Positions 1 to 7,043 of a DNA stretch of 7,043 nt are shown in pieces. The DNA lies in the NCBI GenBank assembly GCA_027064945.1, contig JAMOPB010000437.1, forward strand, positions 1-7,043, written 5' to 3'. Each line of letters starts with the position of its first letter. The stretch's first letter is position 1. The notes under the pieces were generated by a model. It searched no databases, was not told where the DNA came from, and saw only the letters and a program-made list of their open reading frames with translations. This stretch comes from Candidatus Cloacimonadota bacterium (GTDB lineage Bacteria > Cloacimonadota > Cloacimonadia > Cloacimonadales > TCS61). The position numbers were made by a program, and so were the translations under genes.

Positions 1-42
1 TAAAAACTGAATTAGCATAATCATAATTTATTTACTTTTTTT

Positions 43-73
43 TGGCGGCAATTTTAGCCGCCATTTTATTTTT
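43..73 (+). terminator. Rho-independent terminator of an upstream gene
   Basis: A perfect 7-bp inverted repeat, TGGCGGC (43-49) and GCCGCCA (57-63), flanks a 7-nt loop. It is followed by the T-rich tract TTTTATTTTT (64-73). The GC-rich stem stands out sharply from the AT-rich surroundings. The T tract lies 3' of the stem on the + strand, so it most likely ends a + strand gene lying left of the window. The TAA at positions 1-3 could be that gene's stop codon, but this cannot be shown from here. Confidence 0.8.
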
Positions 74-166
74 GGAAAACAATCTTTATTGGCACTATTA
101 ACATATTTTTACTTCCCGCGTAATTATCGCTTGACTTCATATTATGGTAAAATTTGTTAACTTAAA
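74..166 (+). promoter_or_regulatory. AT-rich region expected to hold the mutAB promoter
   Basis: This stretch lies between the upstream terminator and the mutA leader, so the mutAB promoter is expected here. Promoter-like words are present: TTGACT at 131-136 and TAAAAT at 148-153. They are only 11 bp apart, too close for a standard sigma-70 pair. The string TAAAATTTG (148-156) loosely resembles the TAnnTTTG element of Bacteroidota promoters but has one extra base. The placement rests on context; no exact promoter is claimed. Confidence 0.3.
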
Positions 167-193
167 TTGCTGAAAAGGATTAACCTTTAGCAA
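167..193 (+). promoter_or_regulatory. Imperfect hairpin in the mutA leader
   Basis: TTGCT (167-171) pairs with AGCAA (189-193) and AAAGG (174-178) pairs with CCTTT (184-188). This gives 10 base pairs interrupted by a 2-nt GA bulge on the 5' side, closed by the loop ATTAA. It sits about 50 nt before the mutA start codon and has no T-run after it, so it is not a terminator. It could be a 5'-UTR structure or an operator-like palindrome, or it could be chance in AT-rich DNA. It does not match a cobalamin riboswitch. Confidence 0.35.
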
Positions 194-230
194 GATAAGT
201 GAAATTTTAATTAACTGTAATAAAAACGAT

Positions 231-235
231 GGAGG
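231..235 (+). promoter_or_regulatory. Shine-Dalgarno site that decides the mutA start
   Basis: GGAGG lies 8 nt before the ATG at 244. An in-frame ATG at 229 overlaps this motif and has no purine-rich site at a suitable distance upstream of it. The ribosome should therefore start at 244, which makes the protein five residues shorter than the longest open frame. Confidence 0.8.
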
Positions 236-243
236 AAAGTTTC

Positions 244-2361
244 ATGTCTAATGAAACCCAAGAGTCAGCTTCAAATAAACGATTGCTGACAGAATTCAAG
301 CCTCATACCAAAGAGGAATGGAGAGTAGCAGTAGATAAACTGCTAAAAGGAAAACCATACGAAAAGATCATGCTTACTCGTACTTACGAAGGCATTACAC
401 TAGACCCAATTTACTGGCAAGAAGATATCGAAAATCTTCCTAACAGTAGTGAGTTACCGGGATTTGACAATTACACTCGCGGAACAAAAGTTCTAGGATC
501 TAATCCTGCCGGTTGGAATGTAGCACAAGCTATTTCAGTTCCTACTCCGGAAGAATTTAACAAAGCTCTTTTAGATGCTTTAAATCGTGGCCAAACAGCT
601 GTAAATATCCCAATTGATGAAGCTACAAGAATAGGATTAGATGCAGATTGTGCTCAAGATTTCCAAGTAGGTAAAGGTGGTGTTTCCATTACTACGTTAG
701 ATGATTTGGAAACAATCTTATCAAATGTATCAATTGATCACATCGATATTGACATTCACGCTTATAGCTCTGCTTTGCCGGTAACTGCAATGTTGATGGC
801 TGTTGCAAAAAAGAGAAATATCTCAACCAAAACCATCTCCGGTTCTATCGGAATGGATCCAATTTCCGAACTCGCTAATGATGGAAATATTTGCCTTTCA
901 ATCGAACAAGCTTATGACGAAATGGCTGAATTAGTTCGTTGGAATTCCAAAAATGCTCCAAAAATGAAAGCTATCGCAGTTCACTCTGATGCATACCATA
1001 ATGGTGGCGGATCTGATGTGGAAGAATTAGCTTTTGCTTTTTCAACAGCTGTTGAATATATTCGTCAAATGCAAAAACGCGGATTAAGCATTAATCAGAT
1101 TGCCAAATCAATTCAATTTAATTTTTCTCTCGGTTCTAATTTCTTCATGGAAATCGCTAAAATTCGTACAGCAAGAATGCTTTGGAGCAAAATTGTTAAA
1201 GAATTTGGTGGAGATGATGAAGCTGCAAAAATTTATATCCACGCCAAAACTTCTGCTTTCAATAAAACAAAATACGATCCTTATGTAAATATGTTGCGAA
1301 CTACTACAGAAGCATTCAGTGGCGTGATTGGTGGTGTTGATAGCTTACAAGTTGATCCTTTTGACGAAGGATTACGCCAACCGAATTCTTTCTCTCGTAG
1401 AATAGCTCGTAATCAACAATTGATTTTAAATGAAGAATGCCATTTATCTCACGTGATAGATCCTGCCGGAGGTTCTTGGTATATTGAATCTCTTACTAGT
1501 TTATTAGCTGATCAAGTATGGAAAAAATTCCAACTGGTCGAAGCGGAAGGCGGAATCTATACTTGCTTGGAAAATGAAAAAATCCAATCTTGGATAACTG
1601 AGGTTTCCGAAGCTAGAAAGAAAAACTTAGTTGTTCGTCGTGATCAAATTGTAGGAACAAACATGTATGCCAACATGAGCGAACCGGAATTTGAAAAAAA
1701 TGAAATTGACTATGTAAAAGTTTTCCTCAATCGCAAAAAAGAACTTTCTACAATTGAAAAAAATATAGATTTCAAAATTAATCCTAATGACATTATGGGT
1801 TCTCTTATTTCTGCAGCAACAAATGGTGCTACAATCGGAACTCTTGCAGAAAAACTCCGAAACGATGATGAAGCTGAATGGCCAACAATCACTCCAATAC
1901 GTACTTATCGAAATGCTGAAATATTTGAGAATTTACGTGACCAAGTTGAAAACTATGCAAAAGAAAATAGTCGCCCAAAATGTTATTTAGCATGCTTAGG
2001 AAAAGTTTCTCAATATAAAGGTCGTGCTGATTTCTCTAGAGGATTTTTCGAAGTTGGTGGATTTGACGTTACCGAATCCAAAGGCTCTGAAGATGCTTTA
2101 GAAGCAGCTAATGCTGCTATTGCCAGCGACTCTCCTGTTGTTGTAATCTGTTCATCTGATGCACGCTATCCTGAGTTTGTTCCTTCCTTCACAAAACAAG
2201 TGAAAGCGGAAAAACCTGATACAATTATTGTATTAGCCGGATATCCAAAAGATCAAATAGAACAACACAAAGCTGACGGCGTTAATGAATTTATTCACGT
2301 TCGCGCCAATGTATATGAGATTCTTTCTAATATTTTAGGAAAGATAGGAGTGACAAAATGA
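244..2361 (+). CDS. mutA: Methylmalonyl-CoA mutase, small (beta) subunit
   Basis: This 705-residue protein is the non-catalytic partner of MutB in the cytoplasmic heterodimer that interconverts (R)-methylmalonyl-CoA and succinyl-CoA. Most of it (about residues 30-520) is a mutase-type TIM barrel, recognisable from segments such as IDPAGGSWYIESLT and NFFMEIAKIRTARMLW. After a linker, residues from about 578 form a cobalamin-binding-like fold that is degenerate. Where the catalytic subunit has DGHDRG, this protein reads ACLGKVSQYKGR (583-594), so the position of the cobalt-ligating histidine is Gln590. Loss of the ligand is normal for MutA proteins, and the segment resembles the ACLG start seen in Propionibacterium MutA. 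ATG 244 is preferred over ATG 229 because GGAGG lies 8 nt before it. The stop overlaps the mutB start by 4 bp (ATGA), which suggests coupled translation. Length is within the range of the family. No frameshift is apparent. Confidence 0.95.
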   Translation: MSNETQESASNKRLLTEFKPHTKEEWRVAVDKLLKGKPYEKIMLTRTYEGITLDPIYWQEDIENLPNSSELPGFDNYTRGTKVLGSNPAGWNVAQAISVPTPEEFNKALLDALNRGQTAVNIPIDEATRIGLDADCAQDFQVGKGGVSITTLDDLETILSNVSIDHIDIDIHAYSSALPVTAMLMAVAKKRNISTKTISGSIGMDPISELANDGNICLSIEQAYDEMAELVRWNSKNAPKMKAIAVHSDAYHNGGGSDVEELAFAFSTAVEYIRQMQKRGLSINQIAKSIQFNFSLGSNFFMEIAKIRTARMLWSKIVKEFGGDDEAAKIYIHAKTSAFNKTKYDPYVNMLRTTTEAFSGVIGGVDSLQVDPFDEGLRQPNSFSRRIARNQQLILNEECHLSHVIDPAGGSWYIESLTSLLADQVWKKFQLVEAEGGIYTCLENEKIQSWITEVSEARKKNLVVRRDQIVGTNMYANMSEPEFEKNEIDYVKVFLNRKKELSTIEKNIDFKINPNDIMGSLISAATNGATIGTLAEKLRNDDEAEWPTITPIRTYRNAEIFENLRDQVENYAKENSRPKCYLACLGKVSQYKGRADFSRGFFEVGGFDVTESKGSEDALEAANAAIASDSPVVVICSSDARYPEFVPSFTKQVKAEKPDTIIVLAGYPKDQIEQHKADGVNEFIHVRANVYEILSNILGKIGVTK

Positions 2362-4535
2362 AAAATCCAGACTTTAGCAAAATAGATTTTAAAATTACGG
2401 AACCAACTTCGAATCTGGAAAATTGGAAAAAAGAAGCTGAAAAGAATGCCGGTAAATTATTGGATGAATTGGAATGGAAAACAAATGAACAAATCAGGGT
2501 AAAAAATCTTTATACAAAAGAGGATATCGCTGATTGTGAACATCTTGGTTTTACTGCCGGTTTACCTCCTTTCTTACGCGGACCTTATGCTACAATGTAC
2601 ACAATGCGTCCTTGGACAGTTCGTCAATACGCTGGTTTTTCTACTGCTGAAGAAAGTAATGCTTTCTATCGTAGAAATATCGCTGCCGGTCAAAAAGGTT
2701 TATCTGTAGCCTTCGATTTGGCTACTCATAGAGGATACGATTCTGATCATGAACGCGTAGTTGGTGATGTTGGTAAAGCAGGTGTAGCTATTGATTCTAT
2801 TTTGGATATGAAAATTCTCTTCGATCAAATTCCTCTCAATAAAATGAGTGTATCTATGACTATGAACGGAGCTGTTCTTCCTATCCTAGCTTTCTACATT
2901 GTGGCTGCTGAAGAGCAAGGTGCCAAATGGGAAGAATTATCAGGAACTATCCAAAATGATATCTTAAAAGAATATATGGTGCGTAATACTTATATCTATC
3001 CACCAAAACCTTCAATGAAAATCATCTCTGATATTTTTGAATTCACTTCAAAATATATGCCGAAATTTAACAGCATATCTATTAGTGGTTACCATATGCA
3101 GGAAGCCGGTGCTACAGCAGATATTGAAATGGCATATACATTAGCCGACGGATTGGAATATATTAGAGCCGGAATCGATGCAGGAATTGATATTGATGCT
3201 TTTGCTCCTCGTTTATCTTTCTTCTGGGCTGAAGGTACAAACTACTTTATGGAAGTGGCAAAACTTCGCGCAGCTAGAATGCTTTGGGCAAAAATCATAA
3301 AAGGTTTCAATCCTAAAAATCCTAAATCTATGAGCCTTAGAACTCACTCTCAAACATCAGGTTGGAGTCTTACGGAACAAGATCCGTTTAACAATGTTGC
3401 TCGTACTTGTATTGAAGCTATGGCAGCAACTATGGGACACACTCAATCATTACACACAAACGCATTGGATGAAGCTATCGCACTTCCTACCGACTTCAGC
3501 GCTCGTATCGCTAGAAATACACAATTATACTTACAAGCTGAAACAGGTATCTGCCGTGTAATCGATCCTTGGGCCGGTTCCTATTATGTAGAATCTCTCA
3601 CAAATGAATTGATGCACCGTGCTTGGCAGCATATAGAAGAAGTGGAAAAACTTGGCGGTATGGCAAAAGCTATCGAAACAGGTATTCCAAAAATGAGAAT
3701 CGAAGAAGCAGCTGCCAGAAGACAAGCTCATATCGATTCTAATGCTGAAACTATCGTTGGTATTAATAAATATCGTTTAGATAAAGAAGAGCCTCTCGAA
3801 ATCTTGGAAGTTGATAACACAGCTGTTCGTTTATCACAGATCGAAAGATTGAAAAAATTACGTGCTGAAAGAAATGAAGAAAAAGTTCAGCAATGTCTGA
3901 AAGCTATCGAAGAGTGTGCAAGAACCGGTGAAGGTAATTTATTGGAATTATCAATTTACGCTGCTCGCGAAAGAGCAACTTTAGGAGAAATATCTTACGC
4001 TATGGAAAAACACTTTGGCAGACACAAAGCTGTAATCCGTTCTATTAGCGGTGTTTATAGTGGAGAATATGCACAAAAAAGCGATGTGGAAGAAGTTCGC
4101 GCAATGACCGATGCATTTGAAGAAAAAGAAGGTCGCCGTCCAAGAATTATGATCGCTAAAATGGGACAAGATGGCCATGATCGCGGAGCAAAAGTTGTGG
4201 CTACTGCTTATGCGGATATGGGATTTGATGTAGATATTGGACCACTTTTCCAAACTCCGGAAGAAACAGCTAAAGAAGCTGTGGAAAATGATGTTCACGT
4301 GGTTGGAATGAGTTCTCTTGCTGCGGGGCATAAAACTTTGCTTCCTCAATTGATTGAAGAATTAGCAAAACTTGGACGTGAAGATATAATGGTTATTTGC
4401 GGAGGTGTAATTCCTTCTCAAGATTATGATTATCTTTATGAAAAAGGTGCTGCTGCTATTTTCGGGCCAGGAACAGTCTTGCCGGAAGCAGCTAAAAAAA
4501 TTATGGAAGAATTAAATAAAAGATTAGGTTACTAA
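2358..4535 (+). CDS. mutB: Methylmalonyl-CoA mutase, large (alpha) catalytic subunit
   Basis: This 725-residue adenosylcobalamin-dependent mutase (EC 5.4.99.2) isomerises methylmalonyl-CoA and succinyl-CoA by a radical mechanism. The N-terminal TIM barrel carries the family signature RPWTVRQYAGFSTAEES (from Arg84). Against Propionibacterium MutB the visible active-site residues align with an offset of +2: Tyr77, Arg84, Thr87, Arg89, Tyr91, Arg209, Tyr245 and His246. Tyr91 and Arg209 correspond to the pair that separates methylmalonyl-CoA mutases from isobutyryl-CoA mutases. The C-terminal cobalamin domain (about 592-725) has Lys601, DGHDRG (605-610) with the cobalt ligand His607, SLAAGH (653-658) and the GGVIP loop. 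It starts inside the mutA stop codon. GGAG (2347-2350) lies 7 nt upstream, so it can also initiate by itself. A strong terminator follows. No epimerase or MeaB-type chaperone gene is visible in the window. In an anaerobe the enzyme serves either succinate-to-propionate fermentation or propionate oxidation. Confidence 0.97.
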   Translation: MKNPDFSKIDFKITEPTSNLENWKKEAEKNAGKLLDELEWKTNEQIRVKNLYTKEDIADCEHLGFTAGLPPFLRGPYATMYTMRPWTVRQYAGFSTAEESNAFYRRNIAAGQKGLSVAFDLATHRGYDSDHERVVGDVGKAGVAIDSILDMKILFDQIPLNKMSVSMTMNGAVLPILAFYIVAAEEQGAKWEELSGTIQNDILKEYMVRNTYIYPPKPSMKIISDIFEFTSKYMPKFNSISISGYHMQEAGATADIEMAYTLADGLEYIRAGIDAGIDIDAFAPRLSFFWAEGTNYFMEVAKLRAARMLWAKIIKGFNPKNPKSMSLRTHSQTSGWSLTEQDPFNNVARTCIEAMAATMGHTQSLHTNALDEAIALPTDFSARIARNTQLYLQAETGICRVIDPWAGSYYVESLTNELMHRAWQHIEEVEKLGGMAKAIETGIPKMRIEEAAARRQAHIDSNAETIVGINKYRLDKEEPLEILEVDNTAVRLSQIERLKKLRAERNEEKVQQCLKAIEECARTGEGNLLELSIYAARERATLGEISYAMEKHFGRHKAVIRSISGVYSGEYAQKSDVEEVRAMTDAFEEKEGRRPRIMIAKMGQDGHDRGAKVVATAYADMGFDVDIGPLFQTPEETAKEAVENDVHVVGMSSLAAGHKTLLPQLIEELAKLGREDIMVICGGVIPSQDYDYLYEKGAAAIFGPGTVLPEAAKKIMEELNKRLGY

Positions 4536-4551
4536 TCGAAATATAATCATC

Positions 4552-4587
4552 GCTCCCAAACTTTTCCTGTTTGGGAGCTTTTTATTT
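4552..4587 (+). terminator. Rho-independent terminator of mutAB
   Basis: GCTCCCAAAC (4552-4561) and GTTTGGGAGC (4569-4578) form a perfect 10-bp stem with a 7-nt loop, TTTTCCT. The T-rich tract TTTTTATTT begins at 4579. It starts 17 nt after the mutB stop codon and separates the mutase operon from the protease gene. Confidence 0.95.
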
Positions 4588-4636
4588 TCTTTCCAATAAA
4601 AAAAACATAATAATAACTACATTTTATCATATACGT

Positions 4637-4642
4637 AGGAGG
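4637..4642 (+). promoter_or_regulatory. Shine-Dalgarno site of the C10 protease gene
   Basis: AGGAGG lies 4 nt before the ATG at 4647. The spacing is a little short, but the match is complete. This and the signal peptide that follows at once fix the start. The AT-rich sequence between the preceding terminator and this site (4588-4636) must hold the promoter, but no convincing -35/-10 pair is visible. Confidence 0.8.
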
Positions 4643-4646
4643 TAAT

Positions 4647-7043
4647 ATGAAAAAAACTCTTCTTGCTTTTAGTCTTTTCCTAATCGGTACATTTCTATTA
4701 GCAAATCCAATTTCTTTACAACAAGCAAATCAGGTTGCAAAAAACACTTTAATAGAATCTGATCTTAACTTAGGAATTTCACGTTCGTCAAAAGATATAA
4801 ACTTAAAACTTTCTCCATTATCTAACGAACAAATATATATTTTCAATAATTCAAATAATAACGGTTTTGCTATTATTTCCAATTCTGATGCTGCATTTCC
4901 GATTTTGGCTTTTTCTTCCGATAAAGAATTTCCAACTGAAGATGTTCCACCTGCAGTTCAACAATTTTTAGATTCTTACAAAACACAAATTATTGAAATC
5001 GAAAAAAATAATCTACCAATAACTACCGATATAGCTAATATTTGGCAAAAATATTCCAATCCGAATTTCACTCCTGAAAGAGATAGAGATGTGGTTGAGC
5101 CTCTTGTTAAATCTCTTTGGAATCAATGTAAATATTACAACACTTTGTGCCCTGAAGATAGTGACGGAGTTGATGGACATGTTCCTGTTGGTTGTGTAGC
5201 AACCGCCATGAGTCAAATAATGCATTATCATAAATATCCAACACAAGGAAATGGCTTTCATAGCTATTATAGCGATTATGGTTATCATGAAGCAAATTAC
5301 GGTGAAACTACTTATAATTGGGAAAATATTCCAAACTACCTTACAGACTATAATGATGATTTAGCTCTACTTGGTTTTCATTGCGGAGTATCGGTAAATA
5401 TGAATTATGGAACACACGGATCCGGTGCCTGGACATCTGATGTTGCCTATGCTTTGGAAGAATATTTCGATTATAATAGTGATATACAACATTATTATAG
5501 AGAAGATTTTTCTGATTCAGATTGGGAAAATATGCTAAAAACTAATCTTAATGACGGTTTACCTCTTGAATATTCCGGTAGCAGTGACACTTCCGGTCAT
5601 GCTTTTGTTTGTGACGGATATCAAGGTGAAAATCATTTTCATTTTAATTGGGGTTGGGATGGATTATTTAACGGATTTTATTATTTAAATAACTTAAATC
5701 CACGTACAAGCACCTTCAATGATTGGCAAACTGCTATTTTTAATATATATCCAAATCATGAGCCGGAAATAAATTTCGTTGCAAGTCATGTAAATGTAAA
5801 TGTGGGAAGTCCTATTAGTTTTACGGATCTTTCACTTTATACACCGAATGAATGGGCTTGGAATTTTGAATCAGCAGAAATAGAAACTTCAACGGAACAA
5901 AATCCAAGCGGTATAATATATAATTCTGCCGGTGATTATGATGTTACACTTACAGCTACAAATAGGTTTGGTTCAAGTTCATTAACTTTGGAAAATTATA
6001 TCCACGTAGAAAATAATTTTGCCCCAATCGCTGCTTTCTCTTTATCCGATTCAATTATTGGATCTGATCAAAATATTTTCATCACAGACAGTTCTTTAAA
6101 TTCTCCTACATCTTGGAATTGGTCTTTTTTATCAAATGGGAATGCAAGTAGTGTAGAATATTTAAATAGCACAGACCAATTTTCTCAAAATCCCGAAGTC
6201 AGTTTCCCAATTCCAAAACCTTATAATGTAAAATTGGAAGTGGAAAATGATTTTGGTTCTGATGAATTAACTCAAGGAACAATTTACGTGGGTGGATTAC
6301 CTATTCCTTTTTTTGAAGATTTTGAAATTCCCTTACAATTGGATGCTTGGACAGTTGAAAGCGAAGATGATTATATTTCTTGGGATGGAATCTACTTTGC
6401 AGGTGGAAACGAACCGGGAGCAAAAGCGATCGGAATTAATTTTAACGCATATAACGATATCGGGGAAGTTGATAGATTGATCTCTCCCCTCTTGAATTTT
6501 TCAAATAAAACTGAAATTACTCTTAGTTTTATGCACGCTTATGCCAATAAGCCTTATCCAAAAGATGATCAATTAGAAATCTTAATATCATCTGATGCAG
6601 GTGAAACTTGGGAAACGATTGCCACTTTGTCTGATGTTTTAGATGAAAACTTTGCCACACATGAACCAATGGATAGCAGATTTGTTCCTGCTGAAGAATC
6701 TGATTGGGCAAATGTTTACTCTTTTGATCTTAGTGCTTATTCCGATATGCCCGATATAAAAATCTGTTTCCAAGCTACAAATGATAATGGAAATTGCCTT
6801 TATCTGGATAAGATAAATATTTCTGCAACCGAGCTAACAGATTTAGAACCAAATGAATATGAAGCAGAAAATTTCACGCTTAATAGCTATCCAAATCCAT
6901 ATTATTTATCTGCAACTAATAATGCTACAATTTCTTACTCACTACCCAAAAATACTAATGTGGATATTTCTGTTTATAATATCAAAGGACAAAAAGTTAA
7001 AACTTTATTAATTGATAATCTTAGTTCAGGAAGGCATCAAATC
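4647..7043 (+). CDS. Secreted C10 (streptopain-like) cysteine protease, 3' end cut off
   Basis: The frame is open for 799 codons to the window edge, so the C terminus is missing. Residues 1-19 are a signal peptide (MKK, hydrophobic core, possible cut after Ala19). Residues about 20-135 resemble the C10/Spi inhibitory propeptide, including GFAIISNSDAAFPILAF from Gly73. The catalytic domain (about 136-366) contains VGCVATAMSQIMHYHKYP with nucleophile Cys183, GHAFVCDG with His318, and NWGWDG (334-339). These match streptopain in order and spacing, so the enzyme looks active after propeptide removal. Two PKD-like domains follow (about 372-455 and 458-548). Next comes a beta-sandwich opening with FFEDFE (about 552-728), like the cleaved-adhesin or 'choice-of-anchor J' modules. 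Last is a C-terminal YPNPY...NIKGQKVKTLL segment (748 onward), typical of T9SS type A or FlgD-like domains. Judging from such domains, perhaps 40-50 residues are missing. The role is likely extracellular protein breakdown. The exact substrate is unknown. Confidence 0.93.
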   Translation, partial: MKKTLLAFSLFLIGTFLLANPISLQQANQVAKNTLIESDLNLGISRSSKDINLKLSPLSNEQIYIFNNSNNNGFAIISNSDAAFPILAFSSDKEFPTEDVPPAVQQFLDSYKTQIIEIEKNNLPITTDIANIWQKYSNPNFTPERDRDVVEPLVKSLWNQCKYYNTLCPEDSDGVDGHVPVGCVATAMSQIMHYHKYPTQGNGFHSYYSDYGYHEANYGETTYNWENIPNYLTDYNDDLALLGFHCGVSVNMNYGTHGSGAWTSDVAYALEEYFDYNSDIQHYYREDFSDSDWENMLKTNLNDGLPLEYSGSSDTSGHAFVCDGYQGENHFHFNWGWDGLFNGFYYLNNLNPRTSTFNDWQTAIFNIYPNHEPEINFVASHVNVNVGSPISFTDLSLYTPNEWAWNFESAEIETSTEQNPSGIIYNSAGDYDVTLTATNRFGSSSLTLENYIHVENNFAPIAAFSLSDSIIGSDQNIFITDSSLNSPTSWNWSFLSNGNASSVEYLNSTDQFSQNPEVSFPIPKPYNVKLEVENDFGSDELTQGTIYVGGLPIPFFEDFEIPLQLDAWTVESEDDYISWDGIYFAGGNEPGAKAIGINFNAYNDIGEVDRLISPLLNFSNKTEITLSFMHAYANKPYPKDDQLEILISSDAGETWETIATLSDVLDENFATHEPMDSRFVPAEESDWANVYSFDLSAYSDMPDIKICFQATNDNGNCLYLDKINISATELTDLEPNEYEAENFTLNSYPNPYYLSATNNATISYSLPKNTNVDISVYNIKGQKVKTLLIDNLSSGRHQI

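Noticed and set aside
131..153. TTGACT plus TAAAAT as a sigma-70 promoter
   Set aside because: The words are separated by only 11 bp instead of about 17, so they cannot form a standard pair.
229..243. A start codon for mutA at ATG 229, five codons upstream of the chosen one
   Set aside because: The ATG overlaps the GGAGG that serves the ATG at 244, and no Shine-Dalgarno-like sequence lies at a proper distance before 229.
74..243. A cobalamin riboswitch controlling the B12-dependent mutase
   Set aside because: The region is too short and too AT-rich, and no B12-box-like GCCACTG or multi-helix architecture is visible; only one small hairpin is present.
3981..4349. A 122-codon open frame on the - strand inside mutB
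   Set aside because: It lies entirely antisense to the conserved cobalamin domain of mutB, is rich in Ser, His and Phe as expected of a reverse-frame shadow, and has no recognisable domain.
4588..4636. AT-rich, A-run-containing gap as a repeat or mobile-element end
   Set aside because: It is only low-complexity intergenic sequence; no inverted or direct repeat pair flanks any gene in the window.
5013..5295. Two overlapping - strand frames opposite the C10 catalytic domain
   Set aside because: They are shadows of a strongly supported + strand protease domain and show no protein family features.
6292..6711. Short open frames on both strands within the protease 3' half
   Set aside because: The long + strand frame starting at 4647 runs through without interruption and encodes recognisable beta-sandwich domains; the short ones are out of frame with it.

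Overview
The window is an AT-rich bacterial segment with three genes, all on the + strand and in two transcription units. There is a complete methylmalonyl-CoA mutase operon (mutA-mutB, 244-4535) and the 5' part of a secreted family C10 cysteine protease gene (4647 to the window edge). The likely source is an anaerobic member of the FCB group (Fibrobacteres-Chlorobi-Bacteroidetes and relatives), most plausibly Cloacimonadota. This rests on the heterodimeric mutase, the streptopain-like protease with PKD modules, and the C-terminal YPNP...NIKGQKV secretion or FlgD-like module. It is an inference from gene content; no marker gene is present.

Layout. Positions 1-243 are non-coding. A rho-independent terminator (43-73) closes an upstream gene outside the window. 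An AT-rich leader follows, with an imperfect hairpin (167-193) and a strong Shine-Dalgarno just before mutA. mutA (small, non-catalytic subunit) and mutB (large, adenosylcobalamin-binding catalytic subunit) overlap by 4 bp (ATGA), so they are probably translationally coupled. A perfect 10-bp-stem terminator (4552-4587) ends the operon. After a short AT-rich gap with an AGGAGG ribosome-binding site comes the protease gene, open for 799 codons to the last base of the window.

How it works together. MutA and MutB should form the heterodimer that interconverts (R)-methylmalonyl-CoA and succinyl-CoA. That is the central step either of propionate formation from succinate or, in reverse, of propionate oxidation; the window cannot tell the direction. 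MutB keeps every catalytic and cobalamin-binding residue I could place, and MutA has lost the cobalamin ligand, as is usual for this subunit. The protease has a signal peptide, a Spi-like propeptide, a C10 catalytic domain, two PKD-like domains, an adhesin-like beta-sandwich and a C-terminal sorting-like domain cut by the window edge. It would degrade protein outside the cell. The two units are separated by a strong terminator and need not be functionally linked, although both suit a protein- or amino-acid-fermenting anaerobe.

I did not find a novel system, mobile element, CRISPR array or RNA gene. The points most worth a second look are the protease architecture and its export route, and the leader hairpin before mutA.
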